From JBCDBL01 sp039183635 (GTDB lineage Bacteria; Pseudomonadota; Alphaproteobacteria; Caulobacterales; Parvularculaceae): a stretch of DNA of 56,417 bases. Shown in pieces: positions 23,514 to 30,132 of this stretch. The notes under the pieces are model-generated. The model made no database searches. It saw only the letters and a list, made by a program, of their open reading frames with translations, and was not told the origin of the DNA. Each line of letters starts with the position of its first letter. Positions within the stretch are counted from its first letter, which is position 1. The stretch lies in NCBI GenBank assembly GCA_039183635.1, contig JBCDBL010000007.1:1-56417 (forward strand). Direction: 5' to 3'. A program made the translations under genes and the position numbers.

Positions 23514-25274
23514 TTATGCGTACTGCGCCGCCAAATCCGCTGCAAGCCGCTTGAGCACTTTTGTCCATTCGCCGTGTTGTTCCGAGACATAGACTTTTGC
23601 ATTCGGATACCATGGCAATCCATCTGTCCCAAGACGCGGCCAGGCCACCGGGCCGTGGATGGTCCAGGCGGGAACGCCAACCGCTGCGGCGATATTGAAG
23701 GAGGCGTTGGTGATGCTGACGGCCTGGTCCAGAGCGGCGCAGAGCGCTGCAACGTCCTCAAGGTCGTTGGTGAGGTCGATGCCTTCCGGGTTCCAGATGT
23801 CGGCCCCGAAGCCGCGGATCGTTTGAAGTTCTTCCTCGACGTCGCCATACTGAAGGTTGATGAATTTGACGCCCGGCGTTTTGAAGACATGGGCCCAGTC
23901 TTCAAGCGGCGCGAAGAATTTAGACCGCTTCACATTCATGATCATCGACCGCCAGGCGACGCCTACATAAGGGCCGGGGCCTTCAGCCTCAAATGCGGCG
24001 CGCCAATGGGCGACGCGCGCCGGGTCCGGTTTGAACCGGGGCGGTTCGGCCGGAAAATCCTGAAGCGTATTGCGGCGATATTGCAGGGCGCTGCCGAAGG
24101 GCGCGTAGAAATCAATATCGCCGATGTCCTCCCGCCAGGTAATAAGGCGTAAGACCCGCCCATTGTGGCGACGCGACACATGCCGGCCCACCGTGGCGTT
24201 CGGGAATGCTTTTTTGAATAACGGGACGAGACGTTTTTCGCAGGCTATGAAAACTTCACCGTCGGGTCCAACCTCTTCAATCAGCTCACCGATTGTATTC
24301 ATGAACAGAATTTCATCGCCAAGCCCTTGCTCGCCCACGAGGAGCAGGCGTTTTCCGACAAGCGGCGCCCCGTCCCAAAGCGGCGCGCCAACCTGAAAAA
24401 TCGTCTGGTCGTGGAACAGCGGATCATGACGGCTTTCATATTCGCGCCAACCTTCTTCAAGGCGTCCCGACCCGATGAGGCATAGGGCCCGGCCGTGGCG
24501 GCCCTCTATGGCGTCCGAGGCGGAGGCGGCGCGCTCAAGGCCTTCTTCGAACATCGCCGTGGCGCGTTCAAGGGGACCTGTCACCGACAGCGCGTACCCC
24601 ATATTATGGTAAGCGCGCCCAAGGTCCGGTTCAATTCGAACGGCTTCTTCGTAAAACGTCATAGCGTTGGCGTGGTCTTCCGCCTCCACCATAACAGTGC
24701 CGAGGCTGTTCCACAGCATGCCGCTGTCTTGATGCAGGTAAATTGCGCCGCGCAGCACTTCGATGGCGTCGTCAAAACGCCCCTGATCCCGTAAAGCGCC
24801 GCCCAGATTATTCAAGCCCTCCACAGAGTTTGGCAGAATTTTAAGATGAATACGGAAAAACTTTTCCGCAGCTTCTATCATGTCCAGCTTCCAGGCGAGA
24901 AGCCCGAGATTAAGATAGATGTCAGGATCTGTGGGGTCGAGTTGTTGCGCGATCTCGTAGCTTTCGAGCGCCTTGTGCAGTTGGCCGAGTTTTTCAAGCG
25001 ATACGGCCAAAACATGGCGTGCGGACGCGTCTTGAGGGTCCGCTTCGGCCGCATCGACCGCTCGCAGCGCGGCTTCTTTGTAATCCTGGTCCCGCAACGC
25101 CTTTACGGATTTGCGTAAGGCTTTGACCGATTTGCGCTGGCCTTTGGTTTGGGCGGCCTGTTGTTCGCAGCGCTCCAGCAAAGACTGTTTGGCTTTTTCG
25201 CCTTGGCCGGTGCGCGTGTCGCGTCCTAGCTCCTGCTCTAACGAGGCGTACTGTTCACGAATGGCGACGGACAT
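23514..25274 (-). CDS. flmG: TPR-glycosyltransferase, FlmG-like flagellin glycosyltransferase
   Basis: A 586-residue soluble protein with two parts. Residues about 45-275 are TPR repeats (KALESYEIAQQLDPTDPDIY, GALRDQGRFDDAIEVL, ALSVTGPLERATAMFEEG). Residues about 300-586 resemble the C-terminal half of GT-B/OGT-type transferases, with GEQGLGDEILFMN and LDQAVSITNASFNIAAAVG. The Caulobacter FlmG protein has this same arrangement: its TPRs bind flagellin and its transferase adds pseudaminic acid to it. Position beside flbT, flaF and two flagellins supports the same job here. The start follows AAGGA. No pseudaminic acid synthesis genes occur in this window, so the sugar is unknown. Confidence 0.78.
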   Translation of the reverse strand: MSVAIREQYASLEQELGRDTRTGQGEKAKQSLLERCEQQAAQTKGQRKSVKALRKSVKALRDQDYKEAALRAVDAAEADPQDASARHVLAVSLEKLGQLHKALESYEIAQQLDPTDPDIYLNLGLLAWKLDMIEAAEKFFRIHLKILPNSVEGLNNLGGALRDQGRFDDAIEVLRGAIYLHQDSGMLWNSLGTVMVEAEDHANAMTFYEEAVRIEPDLGRAYHNMGYALSVTGPLERATAMFEEGLERAASASDAIEGRHGRALCLIGSGRLEEGWREYESRHDPLFHDQTIFQVGAPLWDGAPLVGKRLLLVGEQGLGDEILFMNTIGELIEEVGPDGEVFIACEKRLVPLFKKAFPNATVGRHVSRRHNGRVLRLITWREDIGDIDFYAPFGSALQYRRNTLQDFPAEPPRFKPDPARVAHWRAAFEAEGPGPYVGVAWRSMIMNVKRSKFFAPLEDWAHVFKTPGVKFINLQYGDVEEELQTIRGFGADIWNPEGIDLTNDLEDVAALCAALDQAVSITNASFNIAAAVGVPAWTIHGPVAWPRLGTDGLPWYPNAKVYVSEQHGEWTKVLKRLAADLAAQYA

Positions 25275-25308
25275 GGGGCGCGTTCCTTCAGGCGGCGTTT
25301 AGCGGTTC

Positions 25309-25399
25309 TTAACCATGGTTTTGCTTAAACAGAGCCGATCGGCATTAAGAAAGACTGAAAATTCTACTTCATCCGCCTTGGGAAGATTTTGTTAACCAT
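25309..25399. promoter_or_regulatory. Two TTAACCAT half-sites between flmG and flbT
   Basis: TTAACCAT occurs at 25309-25316 and again at 25392-25399 in the divergent promoter region. This octamer has been reported as a CtrA half-site variant in Caulobacter. The pair is directly visible; CtrA binding is inference. No sigma-54 signature is seen here. Confidence 0.4.
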
Positions 25400-25537
25400 A
25401 GTGATTTAAATTTTATTCAAACTCCTGCGCAATGGTGGCGTGACGACGAAGCAAAAAGGCTTCGCCTCAGGCCTTTGAGACAGCGGCGCGGGAAACAGAG
25501 CGCGCCGGGTAGGTCGGCGAAAAATCGGGAGGCCCCC

Positions 25538-25975
25538 ATGCCTTTGAAATTGTCGTTAAAGCCTGGCGAAAAGTTCGTCTTAAACGGCGCTGTTGTTGCG
25601 AACGGCGACAAGCGCACAACGATCGTCGTACAGAATAAGGCTTCGATCTTGAGGGAAAAAGACATCCTTCAAGAAGCGGACGTAAACACCCCGTCCAAGC
25701 GGGTCTATTTCCCGATTATGATGATGTACCTCGATAACGGCGCGCGCAGCGCCTATTATGACGAATTCGCCTTGCGCATGACGGAATTCATGGGCGCCGT
25801 GACGGGCGCGGAAGCGCTGGAATTATGTGTCGGCGTTAGCAAAGACGTTATGAAAGGGGAGTACTATAAGGCGCTGATGAAGTGCCGGAAGTTAATTGCG
25901 TACGAGAAGGAAAGGCTCTCCTATGTCCCTGAAGGCCTACCAACGGACCCAGGCGGCGACAGAAAAACCGCGTGA
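25538..25975 (+). CDS. flbT: Flagellin synthesis regulator FlbT
   Basis: A 145-residue cytoplasmic protein. In Caulobacter, FlbT binds the 5' untranslated region of flagellin mRNA and represses its translation until assembly proceeds. The family pattern is clear: LKLSLKPGEKFVLNGAV at the start, then ILREKDILQEADVNTPSKRVYF and the helix EYYKALMKCRKLIAYE near the end. I start at ATG 25538, which has GGGAGG upstream; an earlier start in frame lacks a ribosome site. It overlaps flaF by 53 bases in another frame, so the two are one transcript divergent from flmG. Confidence 0.93.
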   Translation: MPLKLSLKPGEKFVLNGAVVANGDKRTTIVVQNKASILREKDILQEADVNTPSKRVYFPIMMMYLDNGARSAYYDEFALRMTEFMGAVTGAEALELCVGVSKDVMKGEYYKALMKCRKLIAYEKERLSYVPEGLPTDPGGDRKTA

Positions 25976-26276
25976 TGCGGAATACCGCCTATTCAGCCAG
26001 GTGACACGGGCGTTGTTGGAGGCGGACAAGACGGGGCGAGACGACCTTTCTAAACTGGTGGACGCTGTTGATTGGAACCGCAGGTTATGGAGCGCGCTTG
26101 CCTCCGACTGCGCATCCAGCGCCAACGGGCTTCCAGAACAGACCCGCGCCCAGATCATTTCTCTTAGCATTTGGGTCTCCAAATACTCCAGCCAGGTGGT
26201 CCGCAGCAAGGCGAGCGTTGAACCGCTTGTGGATATCAACCGCACCATTATGCAGGGCCTGCAAGCCGCCGCATAA
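25923..26276 (+). CDS. flaF: Flagellin synthesis protein FlaF
   Basis: A 117-residue helical protein required for flagellin synthesis or secretion in Caulobacter and rhizobia, acting opposite to FlbT. The N-terminus AYQRTQAATEKPRDAEYRLF and the later VDWNRRLWSALASDC and IISLSIWVSKYSSQV are family features. The ATG at 25923 lies inside the end of flbT, an overlap of 53 bases, with AAGGAAAGG ahead of it. That overlap implies coupled translation and fixed stoichiometry of the two flagellin regulators. Confidence 0.92.
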   Translation: MSLKAYQRTQAATEKPRDAEYRLFSQVTRALLEADKTGRDDLSKLVDAVDWNRRLWSALASDCASSANGLPEQTRAQIISLSIWVSKYSSQVVRSKASVEPLVDINRTIMQGLQAAA

Positions 26277-26340
26277 ATGTCGCAGCCAGCGCGTGCTTGC
26301 AATATGTAAAACTGCAATCGCGCTGCAGGATTGTGTTTTA

Positions 26341-26436
26341 AAGCATTTCCAGCTCAAGCGGATACTGGTTGAGTGCAGGCAAATGCGTAACAACAAAATG
26401 TTAAAGCGTCGCCCTCATTCCGATTGAGGCGACGAC
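26341..26436 (+). repeat. Two-hairpin intergenic repeat, complete copy H
   Basis: Hairpin 1 has outer arms GCATTT (26343-26348) and AAATGC (26381-26386), inner arms CTCAA (26353-26357) and TTGAG (26369-26373), and the 11-nt loop GCGGATACTGG. After an ACAACAAAATG linker, hairpin 2 has arms CGTCGCC (26407-26413) and GGCGACG (26428-26434). All stem bases differ from copy A while pairing and loop length are kept. Confidence 0.8.
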
Positions 26437-26469
26437 GTTCTAAATCTTGTTGAGCTTCAGAGTTGTTCC

Positions 26470-26632
26470 GTCATCCCGGACGTTACACGCGCCCCAAACC
26501 CATAGGTTTTGGCGTGCGCGTGTTAGCGCCGGGATCTGTCTCCACGTGTCTGAAATCTGTTGCACCAGATCCTGGATCGCTCGATTTTCTAACCAAGTCA
26601 AAGACTTGGAGAAAACCGGCGTCCGGGATGAC
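26470..26632. mobile_element. MITE-like element with 13-bp perfect terminal inverted repeats
   Basis: The ends are GTCATCCCGGACG (26470-26482) and CGTCCGGGATGAC (26620-26632), exact reverse complements. The 163-bp interior has no coding capacity but several internal hairpins, such as ACACGCGCC against GGCGTGCGCGTGT. Related sequence (GTCATCCCGGACG and GGGATCTGTCTC) occurs at 39124-39200. It looks like a non-autonomous mobile element or a structured repeat; no transposase is encoded here. Confidence 0.6.
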
Positions 26633-26682
26633 GTCTTGTCATATTGGTGCAGCATGCGCACGAATAAAAGCTCGATAGTCTA

Positions 26683-26735
26683 ACGCGTATGTCATCGCGA
26701 AAATCGGTTCTCACTTTTATGCACGCGCTTTAGAA
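26683..26735 (-). repeat. Hairpin-1 repeat, copy N
   Basis: Read on minus, GCGCGTGCAT leads into AAAA, an 11-nt loop GTGAGAACCGA, TTTT and then ATACGCG. It is a degenerate member of the family lacking hairpin 2, placed just upstream of the flagellin control region. Confidence 0.55.
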
Positions 26736-26790
26736 AAGGCATTCGAGTCGCGCTGCACCTCACGGAGGGTGTGAGCGGATAGGACGTGCC

Positions 26791-26805
26791 CGGCAAAATT
26801 TGCCG
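26791..26805. promoter_or_regulatory. Candidate sigma-54 enhancer upstream of flagellin 1
   Basis: CGGCAAAATTTGCCG is a perfect palindrome around one central base, with core GGCA-N5-TGCC. It lies 113 bp before the -24 element, the usual distance for an enhancer bound by a FlbD/NtrC-type activator. Two further GGCA-N5-TGCC copies precede the second flagellin. Identity with the Caulobacter FlbD (ftr) site is likely but not checked. Confidence 0.55.
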
Positions 26806-26903
26806 TAAGGCTTTATACGCCGACCTTAAACGGAGCGGCGTACGAGTGTTTTAAAAAATATCAATAAAAACAAATAGTTATATTGATTTTTCTTGCGCAA
26901 ACC

Positions 26904-26919
26904 CGGCACGAAGCTTGCG
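26904..26919 (+). promoter_or_regulatory. Sigma-54 promoter of flagellin 1
   Basis: CGGCACG, four bases, then TTGCG. The invariant GG (26905-26906) and GC (26917-26918) are exactly ten bases apart, matching the -24/-12 rule. The predicted start point is near 26930, giving a leader of about 56 nt. Sigma-54 control of flagellins is known in Caulobacter. Confidence 0.8.
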
Positions 26920-26930
26920 ATGCTTTTTTG

Positions 26931-26945
26931 CGGGCAAAACGCCCG
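26931..26945 (+). promoter_or_regulatory. 5' leader hairpin of flagellin 1 mRNA
   Basis: CGGGC, loop AAAAC, GCCCG. It begins at about +2 of the predicted transcript. The second flagellin leader has the same AAAAC loop on a different but paired stem. It could be a FlbT recognition site or a stabilising 5' hairpin. Confidence 0.5.
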
Positions 26946-26985
26946 TTTAGCAGAAAGCAACCATCCAGAAAGGAAGGATACGAAT

Positions 26986-27819
26986 ATGAGTGGCTTCAGT
27001 GTAAATACGAATGGCGGTGCTCTTATCGCTTTGCAGAACTTGACCACGACGAATTTCGCCCTGGAAGAGACCCAAAGCCGGATCAATACCGGTTTGGAAG
27101 TCGCTTCCGCCAAGGACGACGGCGCAGTGTTTGCGATCGCTCAAAACCAAAGAGCGGATATCGCATCCTACAACGCCGTGAGCCAGTCCTTGAACCGGGC
27201 GATTTCAGCCGTCGACGTCGCATTGGCTGCAGGCGAGGCGATCTCCGATATTCTTGTGGAACTGAAAGAGAAAGCTTTATCGGCGTCCGACGCTTCTCTC
27301 GACGCGGATTCCCGCACGGCGTATAACACGGACTTTGTGGCGCTGCGCGATCAAATCCAGCAGGTTCTCGACAATGCCGAGTTTAACGGCTTGAACCTCC
27401 TGAACGGCACGACAACGGGCATCGTTGCTCTGGCCAGCGCCGACGGCACGTCGACGATTACAGTTCAGGATGAGGATCTGTCTCTGTCGGGCTCGATCAT
27501 CTCGGTCACGACCTCCGCAACGCCGATCAACACGGCGACACGCGCGGCGGCGGCGATCACGACGGTTGAGAACTCCTTGAACGCTGTGAACCAGGCGCTT
27601 GCGCGTTTGGGCACGAGTTCGAAAGCGTTGGAGGTGCAAGACACCTTCGTCACCAAGATTTCAGACGCCCTGACAGTCGGCGTCGGGAACCTGGTGGACG
27701 CGGACCTTGCAACGGAAAGCGCGCGATTGCAGTCCCTGCAGGTCAAGCAGCAGCTTGGCATTCAGGCTCTGGGCATCGCGAACCAGCAGCCGCAGAACGT
27801 CTTGTCACTGTTCCGATAG
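26986..27819 (+). CDS. Flagellin (first of a tandem pair)
   Basis: A 277-residue filament protein. The conserved D0/D1 N-terminus (SVNTNGGALIALQNL, ETQSRINTGLEVASAKDDGA) and C-terminus (ATESARLQSLQVKQQLGIQALGIANQ, ending LSLFR) are intact; the central variable domain is short, as in Caulobacter flagellins. There are no cysteines. The ATG at 26986 follows AAGGAAGG; an upstream in-frame start has no ribosome site. Ser and Thr are abundant in the middle (TSTITVQDEDLSLSGS, SVTTSATPINTAT), the likely sites for glycosylation by the FlmG-like enzyme. It is exported by the flagellar type III system. Confidence 0.95.
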   Translation: MSGFSVNTNGGALIALQNLTTTNFALEETQSRINTGLEVASAKDDGAVFAIAQNQRADIASYNAVSQSLNRAISAVDVALAAGEAISDILVELKEKALSASDASLDADSRTAYNTDFVALRDQIQQVLDNAEFNGLNLLNGTTTGIVALASADGTSTITVQDEDLSLSGSIISVTTSATPINTATRAAAAITTVENSLNAVNQALARLGTSSKALEVQDTFVTKISDALTVGVGNLVDADLATESARLQSLQVKQQLGIQALGIANQQPQNVLSLFR

Positions 27820-27830
27820 GACCAACTGGC

Positions 27831-27866
27831 GGGGCCGGCGCAAAGCCGGTCCCGTCATTCTTTTTT
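27831..27866 (+). terminator. Intrinsic terminator of flagellin 1
   Basis: A 9-bp stem GGGGCCGGC (27831-27839) with GCCGGTCCC (27845-27853), loop GCAAA, followed after a few bases by six thymines ending at 27866. It starts 11 bp after the stop codon. Confidence 0.75.
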
Positions 27867-27890
27867 GAAGAGAAGGTGTTTTTGCGCGTA

Positions 27891-27937
27891 GGCAGTTTTT
27901 GCCTGGTTTTGCGCGCGCCTTGTCGGCATTTTTTGCC
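27891..27937. promoter_or_regulatory. Two candidate sigma-54 enhancer sites upstream of flagellin 2
   Basis: GGCAGTTTTTGCC (27891-27903) and GGCATTTTTTGCC (27925-27937) both fit GGCA-N5-TGCC, the core found once before flagellin 1. They lie about 160 and 130 bp upstream of the -24 element and 34 bp apart, roughly three helical turns, so two activator dimers could sit on the same face. Confidence 0.5.
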
Positions 27938-28052
27938 TGGTAGGAAATATTTTCCGTTTACGCTCTATTTAGGTTACCTTACGCCGCTTAAAAAAGCCAA
28001 CCTTTCTCGCGAGTTGGCGTGCAACCCTTAATTGTAAAATTTTATCTTTTTT

Positions 28053-28068
28053 CGGCACGGCCTTTGCC
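28053..28068 (+). promoter_or_regulatory. Sigma-54 promoter of flagellin 2
   Basis: CGGCACG, four bases, TTGCC. GG (28054-28055) and GC (28066-28067) are ten bases apart. The first seven bases are identical to the flagellin 1 promoter. Predicted start is near 28079, a leader of about 63 nt. Confidence 0.8.
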
Positions 28069-28078
28069 ACTGGCTTTG

Positions 28079-28111
28079 CGGGCGAGAAGCGCCCGGCGAG
28101 CAAAACGCTCG
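28079..28111 (+). promoter_or_regulatory. Double hairpin in the flagellin 2 leader
   Basis: The first stem CGGGCG (28079-28084) with CGCCCG (28090-28095) begins at the predicted +1. The second is CGAGC (28097-28101), loop AAAAC, GCTCG (28107-28111). The AAAAC loop matches that of the flagellin 1 leader while the stem bases covary. Confidence 0.5.
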
Positions 28112-28141
28112 TGATTTTAAATCCAGTAAGGAGCCGTCAAA

Positions 28142-28972
28142 ATGACGACATCAATCAATACGAACGCAGGCGCCCTGATCGCCCTGCAAAACCTCACCGG
28201 CACGAACCGTGATTTGGCGACAGTCCAACAGCGGATTAACACCGGTCTTGCCGTTGCGTCCGCCAAAGACGATGGCGCGATTTTCGCTATCGCCCAAAGC
28301 CAGCGGGCTGAGGTTCAGTCTCTAAACGCCGTCAGCCAATCCTTGAACCGTGGTATTTCCGCTGTGGACGTTGCTTTGGCGGCGGGTGAGGCGATCTCCG
28401 ACATCCTTGTCGACTTGAAAGAGAAGGCCCTGTCGGCTTCCGACGCTTCTCTCGATGCGGACTCTCGGACAGCGTTAAACACAGACTTTGTGGCGCTGCG
28501 CGATCAGATCCAGCAAGTTCTCGACAACGCCGAGTTTAACGGCTTGAACCTTCTGAACGGTACGACAACGGGTATCGTTGCTCTTGCAAGCAGCGACGGT
28601 TCTTCGACGATTACGGTTCAGGATGAGGATCTGTCCCTGTCGGGCTCGATCATCTCTGTGACGACGTCTGCGACGTCGATCAACACGGCCACGAAAGCGG
28701 CCGCAGCCATCACGACGGTTGAGAACTCCTTGAACGCTGTGAACCAGGCGCTTGCGCGTTTGGGTACGAGCTCCAAGGCGTTGGAGGTGCAAGACACCTT
28801 CGTCACCAAGATTTCCGATACATTGCAAGTTGGTATCGGGAACCTCGTGGATGCTGACCTTGCGACGGAAAGCGCGCGCTTGCAGTCCCTGCAGGTCAAG
28901 CAGCAGCTTGGCATTCAGGCTCTGTCGATCGCCAACCAGGCGCCGTCGACAATCCTGGCGCTCTTCCGGTAA
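28142..28972 (+). CDS. Flagellin (second of a tandem pair)
   Basis: A 276-residue paralog of the preceding flagellin with the same domain plan. Differences gather in the N-terminal third (GTNRDLATVQQRINTGLAVA) and at the last helix (LSIANQAPSTILALFR). The middle and C-terminal regions are near identical at protein level, and long DNA tracts match exactly, for example around 28721-28767 and 27577-27623. That suggests recent duplication or gene conversion. It has its own sigma-54 promoter, AAGGAG ribosome site and terminator, so the two filament proteins can be produced at different times or amounts. Confidence 0.95.
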   Translation: MTTSINTNAGALIALQNLTGTNRDLATVQQRINTGLAVASAKDDGAIFAIAQSQRAEVQSLNAVSQSLNRGISAVDVALAAGEAISDILVDLKEKALSASDASLDADSRTALNTDFVALRDQIQQVLDNAEFNGLNLLNGTTTGIVALASSDGSSTITVQDEDLSLSGSIISVTTSATSINTATKAAAAITTVENSLNAVNQALARLGTSSKALEVQDTFVTKISDTLQVGIGNLVDADLATESARLQSLQVKQQLGIQALSIANQAPSTILALFR

Positions 28973-28983
28973 CGGAACGCTTC

Positions 28984-29015
28984 TGGCGGAAGGCGTTCGG
29001 CGCCTTCCGCCAATT
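28984..29015 (+). terminator. Intrinsic terminator of flagellin 2
   Basis: Perfect 12-bp arms TGGCGGAAGGCG (28984-28995) and CGCCTTCCGCCA (29001-29012) with a TTCGG loop, 11 bp after the stop codon. Only a short T-run (ATTT) follows. Confidence 0.7.
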
Positions 29016-29121
29016 TAAAGTCAAAACAGGTTTCTTTGCGAAACCATGGAACTGAGCCGATAAGCAAGACTTGGGACATTAGGGTTAGGTTATAGGTAAG
29101 GGTTAAACGGAGGAATGGCGC

Positions 29122-29517
29122 ATGAACATATCCTCAGTGGCAAACGCAGCGGCGCCGCAAACGGGAACGCAGGCCCAGGACCAACCGCGGGTGGATGAAG
29201 AGATCCGCCAGCGCGAGATCCAGGAGCAGGAAAAGCGCGACGCACAAAAAGCGACGAAAACGCAAGAAGCGACGCAGCTTGAAACTCGAACGCAGGAGTT
29301 CGTTCAGCGCAGCACAGGCGCCACATCGCGTCTGTCGATCGAGGCGCGGCGGGAAACGGACGATTTTATTTATCGATCCGTAAACACGCTGACAGGCGAG
29401 ACCTATCGTCAGTGGCCGACGGAAGCCCAGTTGCGCTTGCGAGACGCACAGCGCGAGTTCACAAACGGAGGTCAAAGCAGCGCGGAAAGCGGTCAGGTCG
29501 TAAACCGTACGACCTGA
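29122..29517 (+). CDS. FlaG-like protein
   Basis: A 131-residue hydrophilic protein. Residues 30-70 are a charged, glutamine-rich helix (coiled-coil-like). The C-terminal part DFIYRSVNTLTGE followed by YRQWPTEAQLRL matches the FlaG pattern (hydrophobic strand, TGE, IRQxP, then a short helix). FlaG proteins affect filament length and often lie beside flagellin or fliD. Placement right after the flagellins fits. A strong GGAGG precedes the ATG. The family assignment rests on the short C-terminal motif only, so it is moderate. Confidence 0.65.
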   Translation: MNISSVANAAAPQTGTQAQDQPRVDEEIRQREIQEQEKRDAQKATKTQEATQLETRTQEFVQRSTGATSRLSIEARRETDDFIYRSVNTLTGETYRQWPTEAQLRLRDAQREFTNGGQSSAESGQVVNRTT

Positions 29518-29658
29518 AGCACGCGTCGCGTTCGACGGGGCGCGGCCTTTTCAGATCATGTTCCCCGGTGCGTCGCCGCGCCGGGGATTTTTTATTTGCG
29601 CGCTACGGGAAAACCCGCAAACTCCACGCTGGCGAGGTGTTTTGAGCGGGAACGGGCT

Positions 29659-30132
29659 ATGGACGACACGGGGAAAGAAGAACGTTACGCCGCACTTGAG
29701 GCGGAGATCGCGGCGGTGCTGGACGGCGAAACCAATGCGGTGGCGCGGATGGCGAGCGCGGCGTGTCTGTTGCACGAAGGTCTTCCGCAATCCATCTGGA
29801 CGGGGTTTTATCTCGTCGATCCTGACAACCCTGAGGAGCTTGTGGTTGGTCCCTACCAGGGCGGACTTGGCTGTTTGCGCATTCCTTTTGGAAAAGGCGT
29901 ATGCGGAACAGCGGCGGCGGAACGGCGCACGCAAGTCGTCGTCGACGTTCATGCGTTTCCCGGTCACATCGCTTGTGATGGGCTTTCCAACTCTGAAATC
30001 GTCGTGCCTGTCTTCAACGCCGCCGGCGATCTCATCGCCGTACTTGATATAGACAGCGCCGATTATGACGCATTCGACGATATCGATGCTGCGGCTTTAG
30101 AACAGATTATGGCCAGGACGTTCGGCGCTTAA
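29659..30132 (+). CDS. msrC: Free methionine-(R)-sulfoxide reductase (GAF domain)
   Basis: A 157-residue single-GAF-domain enzyme that reduces free methionine-R-sulfoxide in the cytosol. All three functional cysteines are present: Cys72 (GGLGCLRIPFG), Cys82 (GVCGTAA) and Cys106 (GHIACDGLSNSEIVVP), matching the order in the E. coli enzyme. The frame is open upstream, but ATG 29659 gives the normal family length. Its 3' end overlaps that of the convergent msrB gene by four bases, so both methionine-R-sulfoxide repair enzymes face each other. Confidence 0.92.
   Translation: MDDTGKEERYAALEAEIAAVLDGETNAVARMASAACLLHEGLPQSIWTGFYLVDPDNPEELVVGPYQGGLGCLRIPFGKGVCGTAAAERRTQVVVDVHAFPGHIACDGLSNSEIVVPVFNAAGDLIAVLDIDSADYDAFDDIDAAALEQIMARTFGA

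Larger units (their letters stand above)
26277..26985. other. Repeat-rich regulatory region upstream of flagellin 1
   Basis: A 709-bp spacer with no gene. It contains repeat copy H, a 163-bp MITE-like element, a hairpin-1 copy N on the minus strand, then a candidate enhancer palindrome, the sigma-54 promoter and the flagellin leader, each listed separately. Confidence 0.7.
27820..28141. other. Spacer between the flagellin genes
   Basis: This 322-bp region holds the terminator of flagellin 1, two candidate enhancer palindromes, the sigma-54 promoter and the hairpin leader of flagellin 2. No gene is present. Confidence 0.75.

Noticed and set aside
26440..26683. Small genes within the MITE-like element
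   Set aside because: Both-strand frames of 70-80 codons arise from its inverted structure and have no ribosome sites.
29063..29105. CtrA-type box before the FlaG-like gene
   Set aside because: TTAGG and GGTTAA strings are present but the spacing does not fit TTAA-N7-TTAA.
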